DNA of 64,000 nt from NCBI GenBank assembly GCA_009746045.1, contig RPFO01000164.1, forward strand, positions 4,063,765 through 4,127,764. The letters are read 5' to 3'. The notes under the pieces were generated by a model. The model searched no databases and was not told where the DNA came from. It worked only from the letters and a program-made list of their open reading frames with translations. The translations under genes were made by a program, and so were the position numbers. The stretch is from Mesostigma viride. Its lineage: Eukaryota > Streptophyta > Mesostigmatophyceae > Mesostigmatales > Mesostigmataceae. Positions 1 through 26,997 of this stretch are shown here, one piece after another. Numbering within the stretch: position 1 is the stretch's first letter; each line of letters starts with the position of its first letter.

Positions 1-640
1 AACTGCAGTGAACAGCAGTAAGCGCAGTGAGCAGCGGGCGCAATATGGCATTCTCCACAATGGGTGAGCGCGAGAAAGGGTGGGTGGTGGCCGTGGTAGT
101 GGTAAAAAGACTGGCATGTATGGCTCAGTGCATATGCGCCAAGTAATACTGCTTCGCATGATGTGCCATCCCGTGCCACCAACATGATTCACGGAAAACT
201 CTCTCAAACTAAAAGGCTTTCTTGAAATGCCGATTTCCTAGTAAACAATATCTTTCGGTAGAACACACACCTATGCAAGCGCGTAACAGGGGTGGTGTGA
301 GGGGCAGGGGAAATAACAAAAGTTGCAACACATGATAGCAATTACAAACCAACAGCGTTAAAAAAAAAATGGTTTCGTCACAAAACGACAAGGAACCAAT
401 GCAAGAGTGGCAAACCATCCATAAAACGACTGCAATGCTTAAACGCAGGATCCATCACCCCTCTGCCATCCATGCATACATGCAGACAATCCCACGCACG
501 AAATGCACAAAAGTTTTAGAAGGGGCTGGAAAAGCAAACCCTTTAGTGACCAACGAGGAAAACCCATTAAGCCAATGAATTTAATTCCCGCCCGCATCGG
601 GCATGCCATCAAATCAAATAACCGACCACAGCGAACTTAC
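1..640. other. Left flank: intronic sequence of the DJ-1-like gene
   Basis: This stretch lies downstream of the splice donor of the minus-strand DJ-1-like exon, so it should be intron of that gene. I looked on the minus strand for the rest of the DJ-1 fold and found no continuing exon. Nothing else recognisable is present. Confidence 0.5.
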
Positions 641-1160
641 CGTAAGCACCGATGACCAAAATAGCGGCGTAGTCCGTTGGCTGCACCTTGCTGACGCACG
701 CGTGGACGAGCACACTTTCCTCGATGACGCTTTCGTTCGGGTTGGAGGTGAACACAAGATGCGGCTGACCCCACAGGTACGAGACATATTCAACGTCATA
801 CCCGGCCTTGGTGTAGTAATCATTGTAGCTCCTGTACTCAAACGGATCGAAATGCTCCTCTACCATCACTGCGATCTTTCCCTTAGCCATGCCGGTCGCG
901 CTTGGAAAGTAGCCCACTTTAGGAGGCGGTGCAACGCTGATGTACGCACAACGGGCTGTCAGGGATGATTCCTTGCAGACCGCCTTAGCACTCAACGGGG
1001 CCGCGATGGCGACGCTTTCACCAAGGAACCGTGACCTAGCCAAAGCAGGCACAGGTTGCCGAGAAACGGCGCTACCAGCGCGCTTCACCGAGGCAGAGCA
1101 TTTAGTGGGGGCGATCCTGTTAACAGCGGGGACATTGAGGCAAGCAACAGCGTGAGACAT
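641..1160 (-). CDS. DJ-1/PfpI-family (class I glutamine amidotransferase-like) protein, 5' exon only
   Basis: The exon starts at ATG 1160–1158 and encodes 173 residues plus one base, ending at a consensus donor (GTAAGT) at 640. Residues from about 94 on (KIAVMVEEHFDPFEYRSYND, then EYVSYLWGQPHLVF, then YAAILVIGAYG) match the N-terminal half of the DJ-1/PfpI fold, in the subgroup with an SYLWGQ motif. The first ~90 residues are rich in Ser, Ala, Arg and Val with few acidic residues, which suggests an organelle transit peptide; Met91 is the alternative start. The nucleophile-elbow cysteine and the rest of the fold would lie on exons beyond the left edge. DJ-1 relatives include glyoxalases, deglycases, chaperones and proteases, so the activity cannot be assigned. 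Confidence 0.8.
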
Positions 1161-2383
1161 TTTTTACGAGAACTGACGGCACGCGGTTTTCTCTGGCCTG
1201 GTGGCGACCTTGTTAATGCGCAACAACACGCTTAAATTAAAAAAGACTTAGCGCATGGCGGTCAGGCACCGTCGTCCTGTGGCACTTGGCAAAGATCTCA
1301 TTGCCCTCGCATTGCCAGCAAAATCGGAAGATCTTACACCATGCCCAGCGAGGAAATCCATTTTACGGAAACAATGCGCATGTATACGGACTCCTGCCTG
1401 TTGAGGCCGGACTTGCCTGTTCAACGCTCTGGATGTGTCGGGCCGCGTAGTTGATTTGATGGCGAGCTGTTGAGGTCTCGAGATTCGTCATTCGGGATAT
1501 TTTGCTTCGGTTGGTATTGCAGCAGCTGTTGCAGCATGGTTGCAGGCTGTAGACGCGTGACAACTGACAGAATACTTACTGTAGTTTGAACTCTTTGGGT
1601 GGGGGGGGACAGCTTTCAGCAAGTAAAACGGGTTGTAAACTTGTAATGGAGCAGCGCACTGCACACTGCACACAGCCTGCGGCAATTCGCACCAGGAACA
1701 CGCCAGGAACGCAATTTTTTTCTTTTCCCCAAAAGGGGTTATAAAAGGTTGGTACTTCAGCAACCGTTGCCTTCCCACTAGTGCTAATACTTGTAAGGCT
1801 ACATTTTTCCCGGTTTACGCAGGGTTTACGATGTAATTTCCCCCAGAGACAGTGATGGTAGTTGGCAGGCGTCGTCAGTGTAACTCAACCATGTGTCGGT
1901 TGCGAAATCAGATAGTACCCTGAATTGCAAGGGAATTTAATAGTGTATGGCTTTCAACAGCTGGGAACTAGTGCTTTCAACAGCTACGCAGATATCGCCT
2001 CATCTTTTTAGACGTTGGCTATAAATTCCTCGAGTGCCCAGAGGGTTCATTTTCCTGGAAGAAAGCTGACAGGATGCGGTTGCACGCATGTAGATCATAC
2101 TTGCCGGGCCTGCTGGCATAAATCACCGCGGGAGAGATTCCCGGTGAATTGATTATGACACTTTGCGGCCGTCGCAATTGTCAACGGGGTGCCATGACAG
2201 GATCTTTTGGGCTGCAGAAGGTTTTAGAGGAGTGGGAGCTTACAGGAGTTAACCTGGCGACGCTGTCTGTCTCGCGCTGTCAGTCGCGACTTGTGCTACG
2301 GTATACTTGCCCCGTGTGCGCGACTTACCCCTGTTTGCGCCCGTGACCAACCCCCCTCCTGCGCATGGACATTGTACGCGAGA
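1161..2383. promoter_or_regulatory. Intergenic region between two divergent genes
   Basis: The DJ-1-like gene starts leftwards at 1160 and the Arg-Asp-repeat gene starts rightwards at 2384, so this 1.2 kb should hold both promoters. No ORF in it resembles a protein. TATA-like strings occur near 1740 and 2020, but they cannot be assigned to a transcript from sequence alone. Confidence 0.4.
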
Positions 2384-5502
<3,119 letters not shown>

Positions 5503-7234
5503 GCGGTGGGCTCAGTGGGCATGGACGGTTCTAGAATGCCACGGCTGGTTGTGCCGTTTTTTTGAGTGCCATGACTGTGTCAGGAGTGGTTGTGCCGTTG
5601 TAGAGCCTTGTGATTAGTTGTGCAATTGCTTAGGACTGATTGTGTCCTAGGGATGTGATCGCCGTGTACAGTAACTGGTAGGTGTTGGTCTCGTGCATGT
5701 GCATGGGACAGTTCCTTCCGCACCATAGTGGTAGTACCGGGAGGGCTGTTGTGCTCTTGAATCACGGCTACGCTAATCACGTTATTTATTGTAAATATGT
5801 ACTAGTTTGTTTCATTTTCTTGAACTAGGAAAAGATGTCATGGATGAACTTGACAATATTCTGTATGTGTCTGTTATCTAGCTAGGTGATCAATAAACAA
5901 GTACGTCAATTCGGCTTGCAAGTGCGTGCGCATGCACGTATGTGGGACTCTCTCATGCAGGCTCTCTAGCGAAGTCCACGTACTATTCCAGCCTAGCTAC
6001 TGAAGTCAACTGTGATGATATGCATGATGCTGCATGCAGCGCGCTGTCAATGTTACCAGTGCCATCCGGTGCACAAAGCTCTAAACAGCTCGCATGCATG
6101 CATGACATAGATCTGAGGTATTGATTCTACCACCATGCGTCCAGGAATATAGTTGTCTCGTGTAGAATGCTTGGCGCTTGCATGCATGTAGAAATCATGT
6201 ACGAATGATGCAAGCTATAGGCACTTGGCTGCTTTCATATGGTCCAGCTGGTATAGGAGTTGAATGAAGTTCCAAATTAATATCAATGGCACAACCAGAT
6301 CACCAATAAATGCATCATGGCCCTTCTACAAGGGCACCATAATAACTTATGTGTGCAATCCTGGACGCTTGGAATCCTAGCCTAGCAGACCTGAGATCCA
6401 AGTCAATCCTCACAATAAGATGCGTCTTCAAACTGGACAGCCACCCGCCATTCACTACTAAGCTTGTTGGAAAGTCAACTGCTCACATGCTCAGCGGGCG
6501 AATTCCCGCAATCGTGGTAGGAATTTTGAGCTTGGCGACACAGCACGTGTGCACGTCCCTGACATGAGGATGCTCTCCTGGACTTCGTGGAGCCTTGTGT
6601 CCAGAACATGGGCGTTATATATATTTAAGGTTCCGTGCCGACACGCACGTAACAGGTTCATTGGGAACTATTGGCTGGAGACCCTGTGTCCGGGTATACA
6701 CCCTTCGTGCTCGGGTGCCGACGTCAGAGCGGCAACCAAGGCATTGAAACTGCCAACGAAAACCTTTGCCAGCATCCAACGGGGGAGCCGGATACATGAG
6801 GACCAGCTCGGGTGTAAGAAACATGCCTTGCTGTCCAGTTTGCAAGAAATGATTTGTAGGCACTTCCTCTAGATGACATTCTACCTGTAGTCAGTACTCC
6901 GCTGGAGCAAACACGGGCTCGATGCAGCCACTTGCCAAGCTGTCGTGTTGTCCTCCACATCCTAGCAGCATCCGCCCATCGTCTGGTGGGTTCCCCCAAA
7001 GCAAAAACCAGAGCTCTGCCACAATTCTCACGCAACCACCCTGGTGACCTCCACACCTCGAAAAGCATGCCGAAAGGTTCCAAAACATGCGCAGGGCCGG
7101 CTCTTTCTGGAAGAGGGTGAAGCAGTCTTCCCTCCCTCCAGACCGAAATATGGGCCCCAATACAGGCCTCAATACGGCCCGGGAGACCATGTTGTTGACT
7201 GCAAGCTTTGCCCTAACAAAAGCCTGCACTAACC
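5503..7234. other. Intergenic region between convergent genes
   Basis: This holds the 3' side of the Arg-Asp-repeat gene (a TGTAA-type green-algal polyadenylation motif lies near 5791) and the 3' side of the minus-strand zinc-knuckle gene. No protein-like ORF or clear repeat was seen. Confidence 0.4.
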
Positions 7235-11935
<4,701 letters not shown>

Positions 11936-12945
11936 CAGCTCTCCCACCTAACCAGAAATGTCGCAAAGAATTGTGAATTGATAACCGCCTTTTGTGCTAG
12001 CCATTCCCACGTTTCCTGCAATTTATGCGGTGCACTGCAAACCAATAGCCAACTGCCGCAGCCAAGAATAATTCCCGTGCTACGCACAGCCTGTCAAACG
12101 GAGCAGACAGCTACGTAGCACTCTGCTCATTTCTTTCCAGTCCTGGGTTGCAGCAGCACTAAGAGCTTTTAAATTGGCTACAGGAAGCAAGGCCGACACG
12201 CCTTTGATGATGACGGCGAATGCGTGCAACAAGCCAACGAGAGGTTTCTGAATCGAAAACTATGGTGTGACGCAGGTGCTTGCACAATCATGTTAAACCA
12301 CTTGCCATCGCGCCTGCAAGGCCTGAAACTCCCGATTGTAAATTGAAACCTGCGGAAGCCTTACAGGCTGCGCTGCCTTGGTCACTCCGCCGGTCCGCCC
12401 GTCCGGCGTCCGCCGGTCCGTGTCCGCCCGCAAGTCCGCCGCGCCTGGTTCTCCACTCTGCGTGGCACGTGGACACTAGACTGGTCAGGACTGGTGGCAT
12501 CTGGCAGGACATACAGTACGTACGTGGTCGGTGGTACACAGAATACGTACGTACGTTTAGGTTCACGGGCACATGAAAATGCAGTGACTGCATTTCATGG
12601 CCGAGCGCAGGCAGGTTAATTTATTACACAGCGTGAATACAGAGCTGTGCGCACTTTGCAGCGAATAAAGAAAACGTCGCCGGCTGATTTATACAGCCCA
12701 TTTGTATGGTACATAGTCAGGGCACGGTCGCGTTTATCGTGACATCGCCGCATAATGGTTTCTTGTAACTGGAAAGCGTAGTGGTACCACTCTTTCCTGA
12801 CTAAGGCCACCGCTTCCCCAACCATGGCAAAACTATTTAACGTATGTACCCCTTCAATTTTGAATAAGGTTACTGGTTTCTCGATGATGTGTGGTGGTTT
12901 GAGGAACTCTGAGAGTCTGCGTTTGGTCGTTGTGGATTGTTGCTG
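11936..12945. promoter_or_regulatory. Divergent promoter region between the zinc-knuckle gene and CBP20
   Basis: The two head-to-head genes share about 1.0 kb. No protein-like ORF is seen. A GC-rich CCGGTCCG/CCGTCCGG patch lies near 12390–12440 and a TACGTACGTACG patch near 12545. No named motif can be assigned. Confidence 0.4.
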
Positions 12946-20030
<7,085 letters not shown>

Positions 20031-20811
20031 TGCTTGCATCCGCCAACGAGCTGCCCAGGTTTAGCTTGGGCTGTTTAGATGACAGTGATATGCGCTATGT
20101 ATATATGCTGGAGGATGAAGGGTGATAACAGCTTGAATATGCTGGCGATGCAAATTCATGGCCTTGATCAAGCCCAAACTGGCATTGACCACTTGCGAAG
20201 AATATTGGAGAAGAGTGATTCAGAAATCAGCCGCGAAAATTGGCCAGAAGCGTACCAGTACATCAAGGAGACAACCAGCGCAGGCCAGATACCAGTACAT
20301 GTGCGGACATGCCGTGGAGTATACCGTGCCAGTTTGCACTAACTCCAAAAGGAATTTATAAATAGAAATTTAATAATAAGGCCCTTTCCACATTTTAAGT
20401 GCAGGTGGTGGTTTCGGGCTTATTCTAATTTGAGTCCCCTGGATCGACCTGTCCACATGTATTCGGTGTTCAGGTCGACCGGAACTCCCAATCGGTTTCG
20501 ACTGGAACGTGCCTATACAGGAAACCGCCTTGCAAGTGCATGCACTACCTGCACAAGCCTCTGAAACTCTGGTGCAGGTATAGTGTTGTCCTCCAGATTT
20601 TTGACTTAATTTCACCTTGTGCAGTTGTCTTGTCCAGATGTTTGGAAACATGGCATGCATGGCTAGCAAGATAGCTAGCATCATCCATTCCATCCCATGT
20701 TTCCCTACCACTGAGGAGTTATGGCTCACGTGGTCAACGCAGTCACGTGTCTAATAATTAATTAATTAATTAATGGCATGGCGAACGTAATGGGCTGACT
20801 AGCTAGACCTT

Positions 20812-21015
20812 TTTGGTGGTTTTCCATATGCGGACCGTAACCTATTTCCTCGTAAATGGTGGGAGAGCGATCGGTGCAGTGCTCAATGGCCGTGCATGCT
20901 CACCACTAGACACTCCCGGCAAGCTGGCCAGTACTCAGTAATTGGGCTCGAAACACACGCCCTGGCGCAATTAAGATGCATGTCTGCGGCCCCGCCGTCT
21001 AGGTCATCTAGTCGC
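20812..21015 (+). repeat. LTR-like direct repeat, left copy
   Basis: It shares GGTTTTCCAT, then ATTTCCTCGTAAATGGTG, then CTCACCACTAGACACTCCCG, then GCTCGAAACACACGCCCTG, then GGTCATCTAGTCGCTCT with 23612–23780. Its continuation (CAGCCAGCCATAAT, then GGCTACACA) appears at 21494–21540 after a ~480-bp interruption. Confidence 0.7.
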
Positions 21016-22384
21016 TCTTAAAATCAATTAACAAATTTTAGCACGTGCTCCTGTTGGGGATCGAGTCACGGAGCACCAGACTGCTTTTAAATCCCTGAGA
21101 GTGCACAGTGGGCAGGGGGCAGAGAGACCCCCGTTCCCTCATCATGCCACAGGCATGCCACAGGGTGCATAATCGGACCCATCGAAACGATCCGGCATTC
21201 CCTGTGGGGGCAATAAAGCTTTGACATAGCAAAAGCACAGCTCGGGTGCAGTAGGGGTGCGCACTTTCATGCCCCATCCTGCCATCCATGCGGTCCAGTG
21301 GCCACAGATAGGCTTGGAACTCATTCAGAAGCGCCGGTTTAAGATAATATAAATAAAGCCGGCCCTCGATCTCCCGGCCGGAGCCCTGGGGGGTTGTAGG
21401 GGCACACCCTGCAGACATTCACCCTCTTGAAGCCGGGCCTCGCTCTCACTTGAAGTGAGACAGTTGTTCTTACTAGTTGACTTACTTATTCAGTCAGCCA
21501 GCCATAATAATTTCAATGAATGAAGGCTACACAAGTCAAAACGAGCCAAGATCTCGATAGCCATGGCTGACTGAATGCGGCGCCCATAACTTTCACGTTT
21601 GGGCTCCAATTTTACAGGACCCACACGCTGAGATACTTTCCCGAAACTCTTACTACGGAATATTAATTGTACAGCTAGCGCGAGCAAACGCATGCACTCT
21701 CGACGCGCAACGCAGCCTGGAGCCAGGGCGCCTGCGCTGCATGAGCCCTGAAGCTATGTCTGAGGCAGTGAGGCTACGTCTCCCGGCCCAACGTACAGGC
21801 AGCGGTGCCAGCTAATCAAGCCGTAGCATGCCGGTCTACGTTCGGCTCCTCCTGCGGCCTCACCATCGGCATGATCGCCGGCCAAACGCAGTCGCCCTGA
21901 AGAACCTCGCTGGAGTGATCGAGGACGCTAACTTGACATCAACTCCCCGGGCGGCTATGCGGGCCCCAACCGAAACCCAACACGTACAAAGGGTTTATAG
22001 TAGGCCGGGGGGCATATGTACTGAGCCCTTTTTTTTCCGGCTGACGGCGGTATGGCGGTACGGCGGAGCTCAGAACTTTTGCGTCTGAGCCCCAAATTCA
22101 GTCAGATCACTTGCATTCGATGCGCCTTTTTAATACGAACTTGCCAGTATATTCGGACGGTTGAAACACAATATGGAACATGTCACGCACGTTCACAACA
22201 AGACTCCTCGGCTATGACGACTAAAGCGCTATTTACGAGGTCTGGAAAAAGAGCTGGGAAAGCTTCCCAGCCCAATTATAAGGCCTTGAACTAGATCGCC
22301 CGGCCCTTGCCCTTGCCATCCCCGCCAAACCATCGCCAAGTGCCTCGCTGAGCTCAAGTTCTAAACCCTGCCAAGATCGCCGCA

Positions 22385-23590
22385 ATGTCAGAATGGAGTC
22401 ATTTCATTCCCCGGCGAACCACGCTTCTCCTTCATCGCCGAGCTAGTGGCAAGGATTGTCGCCGCAGGAATTCATGCGTCGAGGTCCTCAAGTTCGATCC
22501 TCGAACAGGAACAGAAGCTCTTTGTGCCCCAGAAGGGGCCGGGGGGCGCTGTCGACTATATACAATATGCAGACATGTCCTGGCTCTAGATGCTTTGGAC
22601 GAAGTGCAACAATGCCTGATTATCTTGACCAGCCAATTCCAGCTCCGCCTAATGGACATCACCAGCACGCTCCGCACCCCAGCCCCAGCGCAGCGGCGGC
22701 CGCCGCATCGGCTCCCCCTGCAAGGATGTCGACCTCCGCGCAGTGCTGGAGGAGCACGTGACCTGGCCGGCCGCTGGCTGAGCAGCTCAGACATTGCTGA
22801 ACTGTCACCACGCTCAACAAGGTGGAGGCCCGCGGGTCTTCAATGTGGAAACGTCCGGCCGGGTTGCCCACGTACAAGCTCCAACCTCAGTTCACGGCGG
22901 CTGCATACCGCGGCGCAGGCATCTGAGGCGCATGCAGGCTGCACTTGTCTCTCGCCATCAACCAGGTGGAGGGCATGCAAGTGCGCAGCGTGCTCATGAA
23001 TGAATTAAGCTTGAAGCCATCACCGCCCACACCGACGGCCCTGGCCGCGCAGGTCCTGGCGATTGCAGCGCAGACGGCCACCATCGCAGCCTAGCCTACC
23101 CGGCCGGCAGATGGCCATAGCCGCCTCTCGCCATGCAGCACTCGAATACGCGGACCTGTTGCGGTCAGCGACCGCCTCGACCACTGACGACGCCATCGCC
23201 ACGAAACTCGATCCAGCAGCTGGAACTTGGAAGACCTCCGCCAGGCAAAACAATTTGTCGAGGCCACCGACCGCGCGCGACGCGAGCTAGTGCGCCGAGT
23301 GGTGCTCGGCGTCGTTTCCCCCAGAAGCCAGCGGGAGACAGCAACCACCCTAGCTTGCCGACGAGCTCAAGGACCAGCTTATTACACTATAGCTCATGGG
23401 CCTGGTAGGTGAGGTAGAACGTACTGCATGGGTGCCCGTACCGCGCCTTCCCCACTCACTAAGGCGGCTTCCCCCACCAGTCCTGCCCACCTTCCCCTCC
23501 CCTGAGGACAAGCAGTGGTTCCTTTCTCGTCGCATTGAAGTACATGGCTGCACGACCTCCCCTGGACGCTGGACGACGACCTGACTCCCC
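22385..23590 (+). pseudogene. Decayed gag-like or other element-internal coding remnants
   Basis: Between the LTR-like repeats there are several overlapping open stretches (for example KDVDLRAVLEEHVTWP and ALEYADLLRSATASTTDDAI) that change frame repeatedly. They look like a once-coding Ala/Arg-rich region. No protease, reverse transcriptase or integrase motif is seen. The assignment rests on position only. Confidence 0.3.
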
Positions 23591-23611
23591 CGCTCAGCAG
23601 CGCATCTTTTC

Positions 23612-23850
23612 AGTGGTTTTCCATTGGCGGGTATTTCCTCGTAAATGGTGCCCAAGAGCGATCGCAGCAATGGTGAGCTCACCACTAGACACTCCCGGCC
23701 AGTAAGGCTCGAAACACACGCCCTGCATGATCAAGCAAGCTGTTTCCGGCCCCACCGTCGAGGTCATCTAGTCGCTCTATACACGTAAGCCAGCCATAAT
23801 TTAATTCAATGCACAAGGCTACACATTTCGATCCATCACCATTCATATTC
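23612..23850 (+). repeat. LTR-like direct repeat, right copy
   Basis: This is the partner of 20812–21015, in the same orientation 2.8 kb downstream. It continues into AGCCAGCCATAATTTAATTC and GGCTACACA. Confidence 0.7.
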
Positions 23851-23982
23851 ATCATCCCGTGAACGACTCGAACACGCGGACAAAATAACGGCAGCCGGGC
23901 TCAAGCTACCATGGTCCGGATTCGTCCGATTTCTGGCTTGCGCTGGTTGTCTCCTTGATATCGATCAGTGCCCCTTCTCAGG

Positions 23983-24038
23983 GATATGTGCTACATAAGC
24001 TCCTGGGCAGCGGAGAACTTCATGTTAATTAATTAAGT
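23983..24038 (+). mobile_element. LINE 3'-tail-like fragment
   Basis: GGATATGTGCTACATAAGCTC followed by a TTAATTAATTAAG tail resembles the 3' terminus of the LINE copies nearby (ATATGTGCTACATG, then CGGAGGCATGTTA and an AATTTAATTT tail). It has no coding part. Confidence 0.45.
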
Positions 24039-24228
24039 AGGGGAGCCGCGTGGCTATCTGTAGGAAGACCTGCATTGAGGGAAACAGATGGTAACAAACC
24101 AAAAAGGTTTATATAGAATTAAACTAACAAGGAAAAAAGAGAAACACATACACACATACACGAAATAATTTCATCATATATCAAGGAGACATGACAATCA
24201 TATATGGACGCAAATATTGCTGTCTCAT

Positions 24229-25395
24229 TAAAAAAATTAAATTATAACATGCCTCCGTGGGGAGGTCATGTAGCACATATTTCATGATGGATGGGTGGTG
24301 TGGAGGACTTGCCGCGTGATCGAACTATCCTAACTCTATCTAGAAAATCCTAACTACACTACTCATCAAAACGCCTCCTCCGCTTGGGGGGAGGTGGCTT
24401 GCCCACAGGGTCGGGCGTGTGCGCCTTGACAATCTTCTTCCACCGCGTCTTGTCCTGCATGGCAGTCCAAAGACGGGAGAGAGAGTGGATGCGGTGCTCA
24501 AACTGGGCTGGGACCACTAGGTCGTCCAGCAACATCTGAACGTAGTTGGTGACAGGTTTCCCTACCCTTTTGGGAATGTCCTTGGGGCCAGGCCAGGTCA
24601 GAATGTGCCGCCCTGGCTGGCCAAGCCGCTGGGGGCCGGCCAGACCAAGGGTGGTGTCGACCTGGCTGGTGCGGGCAAGGTGTCCTACAAATGCTATCCT
24701 ACGCTGCCTAATCTCGTCCGAAACACGAGGCATGCCATGATACAAAGACTCTGATGACGGACGCTCGGAAAAACCTACATTAAGAACCTGCCGGAGCATC
24801 CTGTAAACTGTGCCGTCGAGCCGAGCTGCCAGTTTGGGTGGGAGGGTCCACGCCTCGGCGCCATACGTGAGCACCGTGAGGACGAGGACCTTGAAGAGCA
24901 TGCGCTTGCGGTGCCCGTCCAGGCCCTTCGAGCGCCAGTAGGGTGTGAGCGACCGGAGCTTGGCCCAGGCAAGGCCGATGCGGGTGTCCACATCGTCGGC
25001 GGTGTCAGGAAGCCAGCTCCCCAACGTAGCTTGAAGCGGTCGCGGAACGGGACCTCCGTCCCGTCGAGCAGGCGCGGCAGCGGTGGTTTACTGGATGCCC
25101 CTATCACCATCGGCCTCAGTTTTGACACTAATCTCCAGCCCCACCGCCCGCGCCTCCAGGCCCAGGCAGTCCAGCCAGGTCTGAATGTGCTCGGGGCTCT
25201 CGATCGATGAGGGTAGTATCATCCGCATAAATCAGGTCGGCAAGGCGGTAACCAGGTCTAACCCCGCCGTGCTCTTTCACGTTAAGGATGTCCAAGCCTG
25301 GCTCGAACCCCTTAAGAGCAGTAAAGCGCGCACGTGCCCGACGCATATGACGTGATCCACGACAATAATGAACAGGTATGGGGACAGGGCTGTCT
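24229..25395 (-). mobile_element. 5'-truncated LINE (non-LTR retrotransposon), copy A
   Basis: The minus strand encodes the end of a reverse transcriptase. Near 25237 the catalytic YADD motif is visible (RLADLIYADDTTLIDREP), followed after a frame break by DVDTRIGLAWAKLRSLTPYW, KVLVLTVLTYGAEAW, and QRRIAFVGHLART. This is the usual arrangement downstream of the palm domain in non-LTR elements. The frame closes at 24359, and the element ends in a short UTR (ATATGTGCTACATGACCTCC when read on the minus strand) and an AT-rich tail near 24229. The 5' end stops abruptly inside SPYLFIIVVDHVMR at ~25395. Confidence 0.85.
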
Positions 25396-25412
25396 CATGG
25401 TCATGATAAATT

Positions 25413-26376
25413 AACCTCGTATAATAAAATAAAATTAATTAACTAATTAATTATAACATGCCTCCGTTGGGAGATCATGTAGCACATATTCCTTGATGGG
25501 GGTGGAGGTGGAGGAAGCCGCGTAAGCGAACTAACCTAACTCTAAGCTATCTACTAATACGTGTCTATTAATTAATTAATTAATTAATTAATTAAGCTAT
25601 CTAGTCTATAAAATCCTAACTACACTACTCAGCAAAACGCCCCTTCTTCCTCTTGGGGGGGGGTGGCTTGCCCACAGGGGCTGGCGTGTGAGCCTGGACA
25701 ATTAATCTTCTGCCACCGCTTCTTGTTCTGCCTGGCAGTTTGGACAAGGGAGAGGGAGTGGATGCGGTGTTCAAACTGAGCTGGGACCACTAGGCTAGGT
25801 CGTCCAGCAACATAGGTCTGGGTGTAGTTCATGGCAGGTTTACCAGGCTTCCTGGGAATGTCAAATGTTGGGGCTAGGCCAGGTCAAAATAGGCCGCCCT
25901 GGACGTTGGCCAAGCCGCTGGGGGCCGGGCAGACCAAGGGCGGTGTCGACCTGTCTGGTGCGAGCAAGATGTCCTACAAATGCTATCCTACGCTGCCTAA
26001 TCTCGTCCGAAATACGAGGCATACCCTAATACAAAGACTCTAATGACCTGCGCTGGGAAAACCCTACATTCAGGACCTGACGGAGCATCCTGTAAGCCGT
26101 GCCGTCTAGCTTAGCTGCCAGTGTGTCCGTGAGTGTGCACGCGCGCCTCGGCGCCGCACGTGAACACCGTGCGGACGAGGACCTTGAAGAGCATGCGCTA
26201 GCTTGCGGTGCTCGCCCAGGCCCTTCGAGCGCCCGCAGTAGGTATCGAGCGAGCGGAGCCTGGCCCAGGCCAGGCCGATGCGGATATCCACATCGTCGGC
26301 GGTGTCAGGGAGCATGCTACCCAACAGTTTGAAGCGGTCACGGAACGGGACCTCCGTCCCGTCGAGCAGGCGCGGC
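25413..26376 (-). mobile_element. 5'-truncated LINE, copy B
   Basis: This is a second, more decayed copy of the same LINE inserted head-to-tail with copy A. It keeps DTADDVDIRIGLAWARLRSL and the C-terminal AHTPAPVGKPPPPK-like end, but its frames are broken. The tail is AATTAATTAA-rich. It begins later than copy A, at the PRLLDGTEVPFRD segment. Confidence 0.8.
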
Positions 26377-26997
26377 TAATAGTTACGATCATTCGAGGCA
26401 AATATTGTTCAGTCAAATTTGTATGAACGGGCCGGCATGCGCACAATAATCTTGGGTCCGAATCACTTGCTTACTGAAATGCTGAAAGTCGAGGGGCATA
26501 CCCAGCAAACCTTTGTCTGCAGGCAACACCCTCATAATTTTGACAAGCTGACGGTGCCTAGATTGCACTGTTAAAACAGCTGGCAAAATTGTATCTTTAT
26601 GCCCCAAAGCCCAGGAAACCTACCCTGCCCATTGCCCGATCTTGTACAGACCCACATCCCAGCACTGCCCAGCCACGCCCATGGCTTCCTCCTTTCATCC
26701 ATGGATTCCCACACCGCCTGGCCATACGGCAGTCGATGGGGCTTGCTTGCTTGCTTCGAGAAAGAGAAAGTTACCAACTGACGGTTACTGCGAGCATGGC
26801 ACCGTTGCGAAGTTGGTCTCCAACCAACGTCACCTGGGCAGGGGCAGGGCAGCGCGGCCCTTAAAACCGTATGCCATGGCGTGGATTTGGAGTTGCCAAG
26901 TGAACCCCTTCTGCCAACAGGAGCCTAACTGCCCGTTTCTCGTGAGCATGATCCTCAAGCGCCGTGGAAGAATGGAAATCTTGGTCAAACCTTCGAC

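Larger units (their letters stand above)
20261..23960. mobile_element. Candidate 3.7-kb element with ATCAAGGAGACAACCAGCGC inverted ends
   Basis: CATCAAGGAGACAACCAGCG, continuing CAGGCCAGA (from 20261), is repeated in inverted orientation at 23931–23960, about 27 of 29 bases matching. The same end sequence bounds a 111-bp element at 52059–52169. No target duplication was found. The interior has only broken frames and LTR-like repeats, so the boundaries may belong to separate insertions. Confidence 0.5.
20031..26997. other. Transposon-rich gap between CBP20 and IFT56
   Basis: No host gene was recognised here. The gap contains the 3.7-kb inverted-repeat element, LTR-like direct repeats and two truncated LINE copies. 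The interval 26377–26997 has no recognisable content; it is the 3' flank of IFT56. Confidence 0.6.

Noticed and set aside
2291-2383. Upstream extension of the Arg-Asp-repeat protein to a GTG codon
   Set aside because: Nuclear genes start at ATG; the first in-frame ATG is 2384 and the preceding residues do not look protein-like.
22385-22999. 204-residue ORF as a host gene
   Set aside because: It lies between LTR-like repeats, changes frame into other open stretches, and resembles no known domain.
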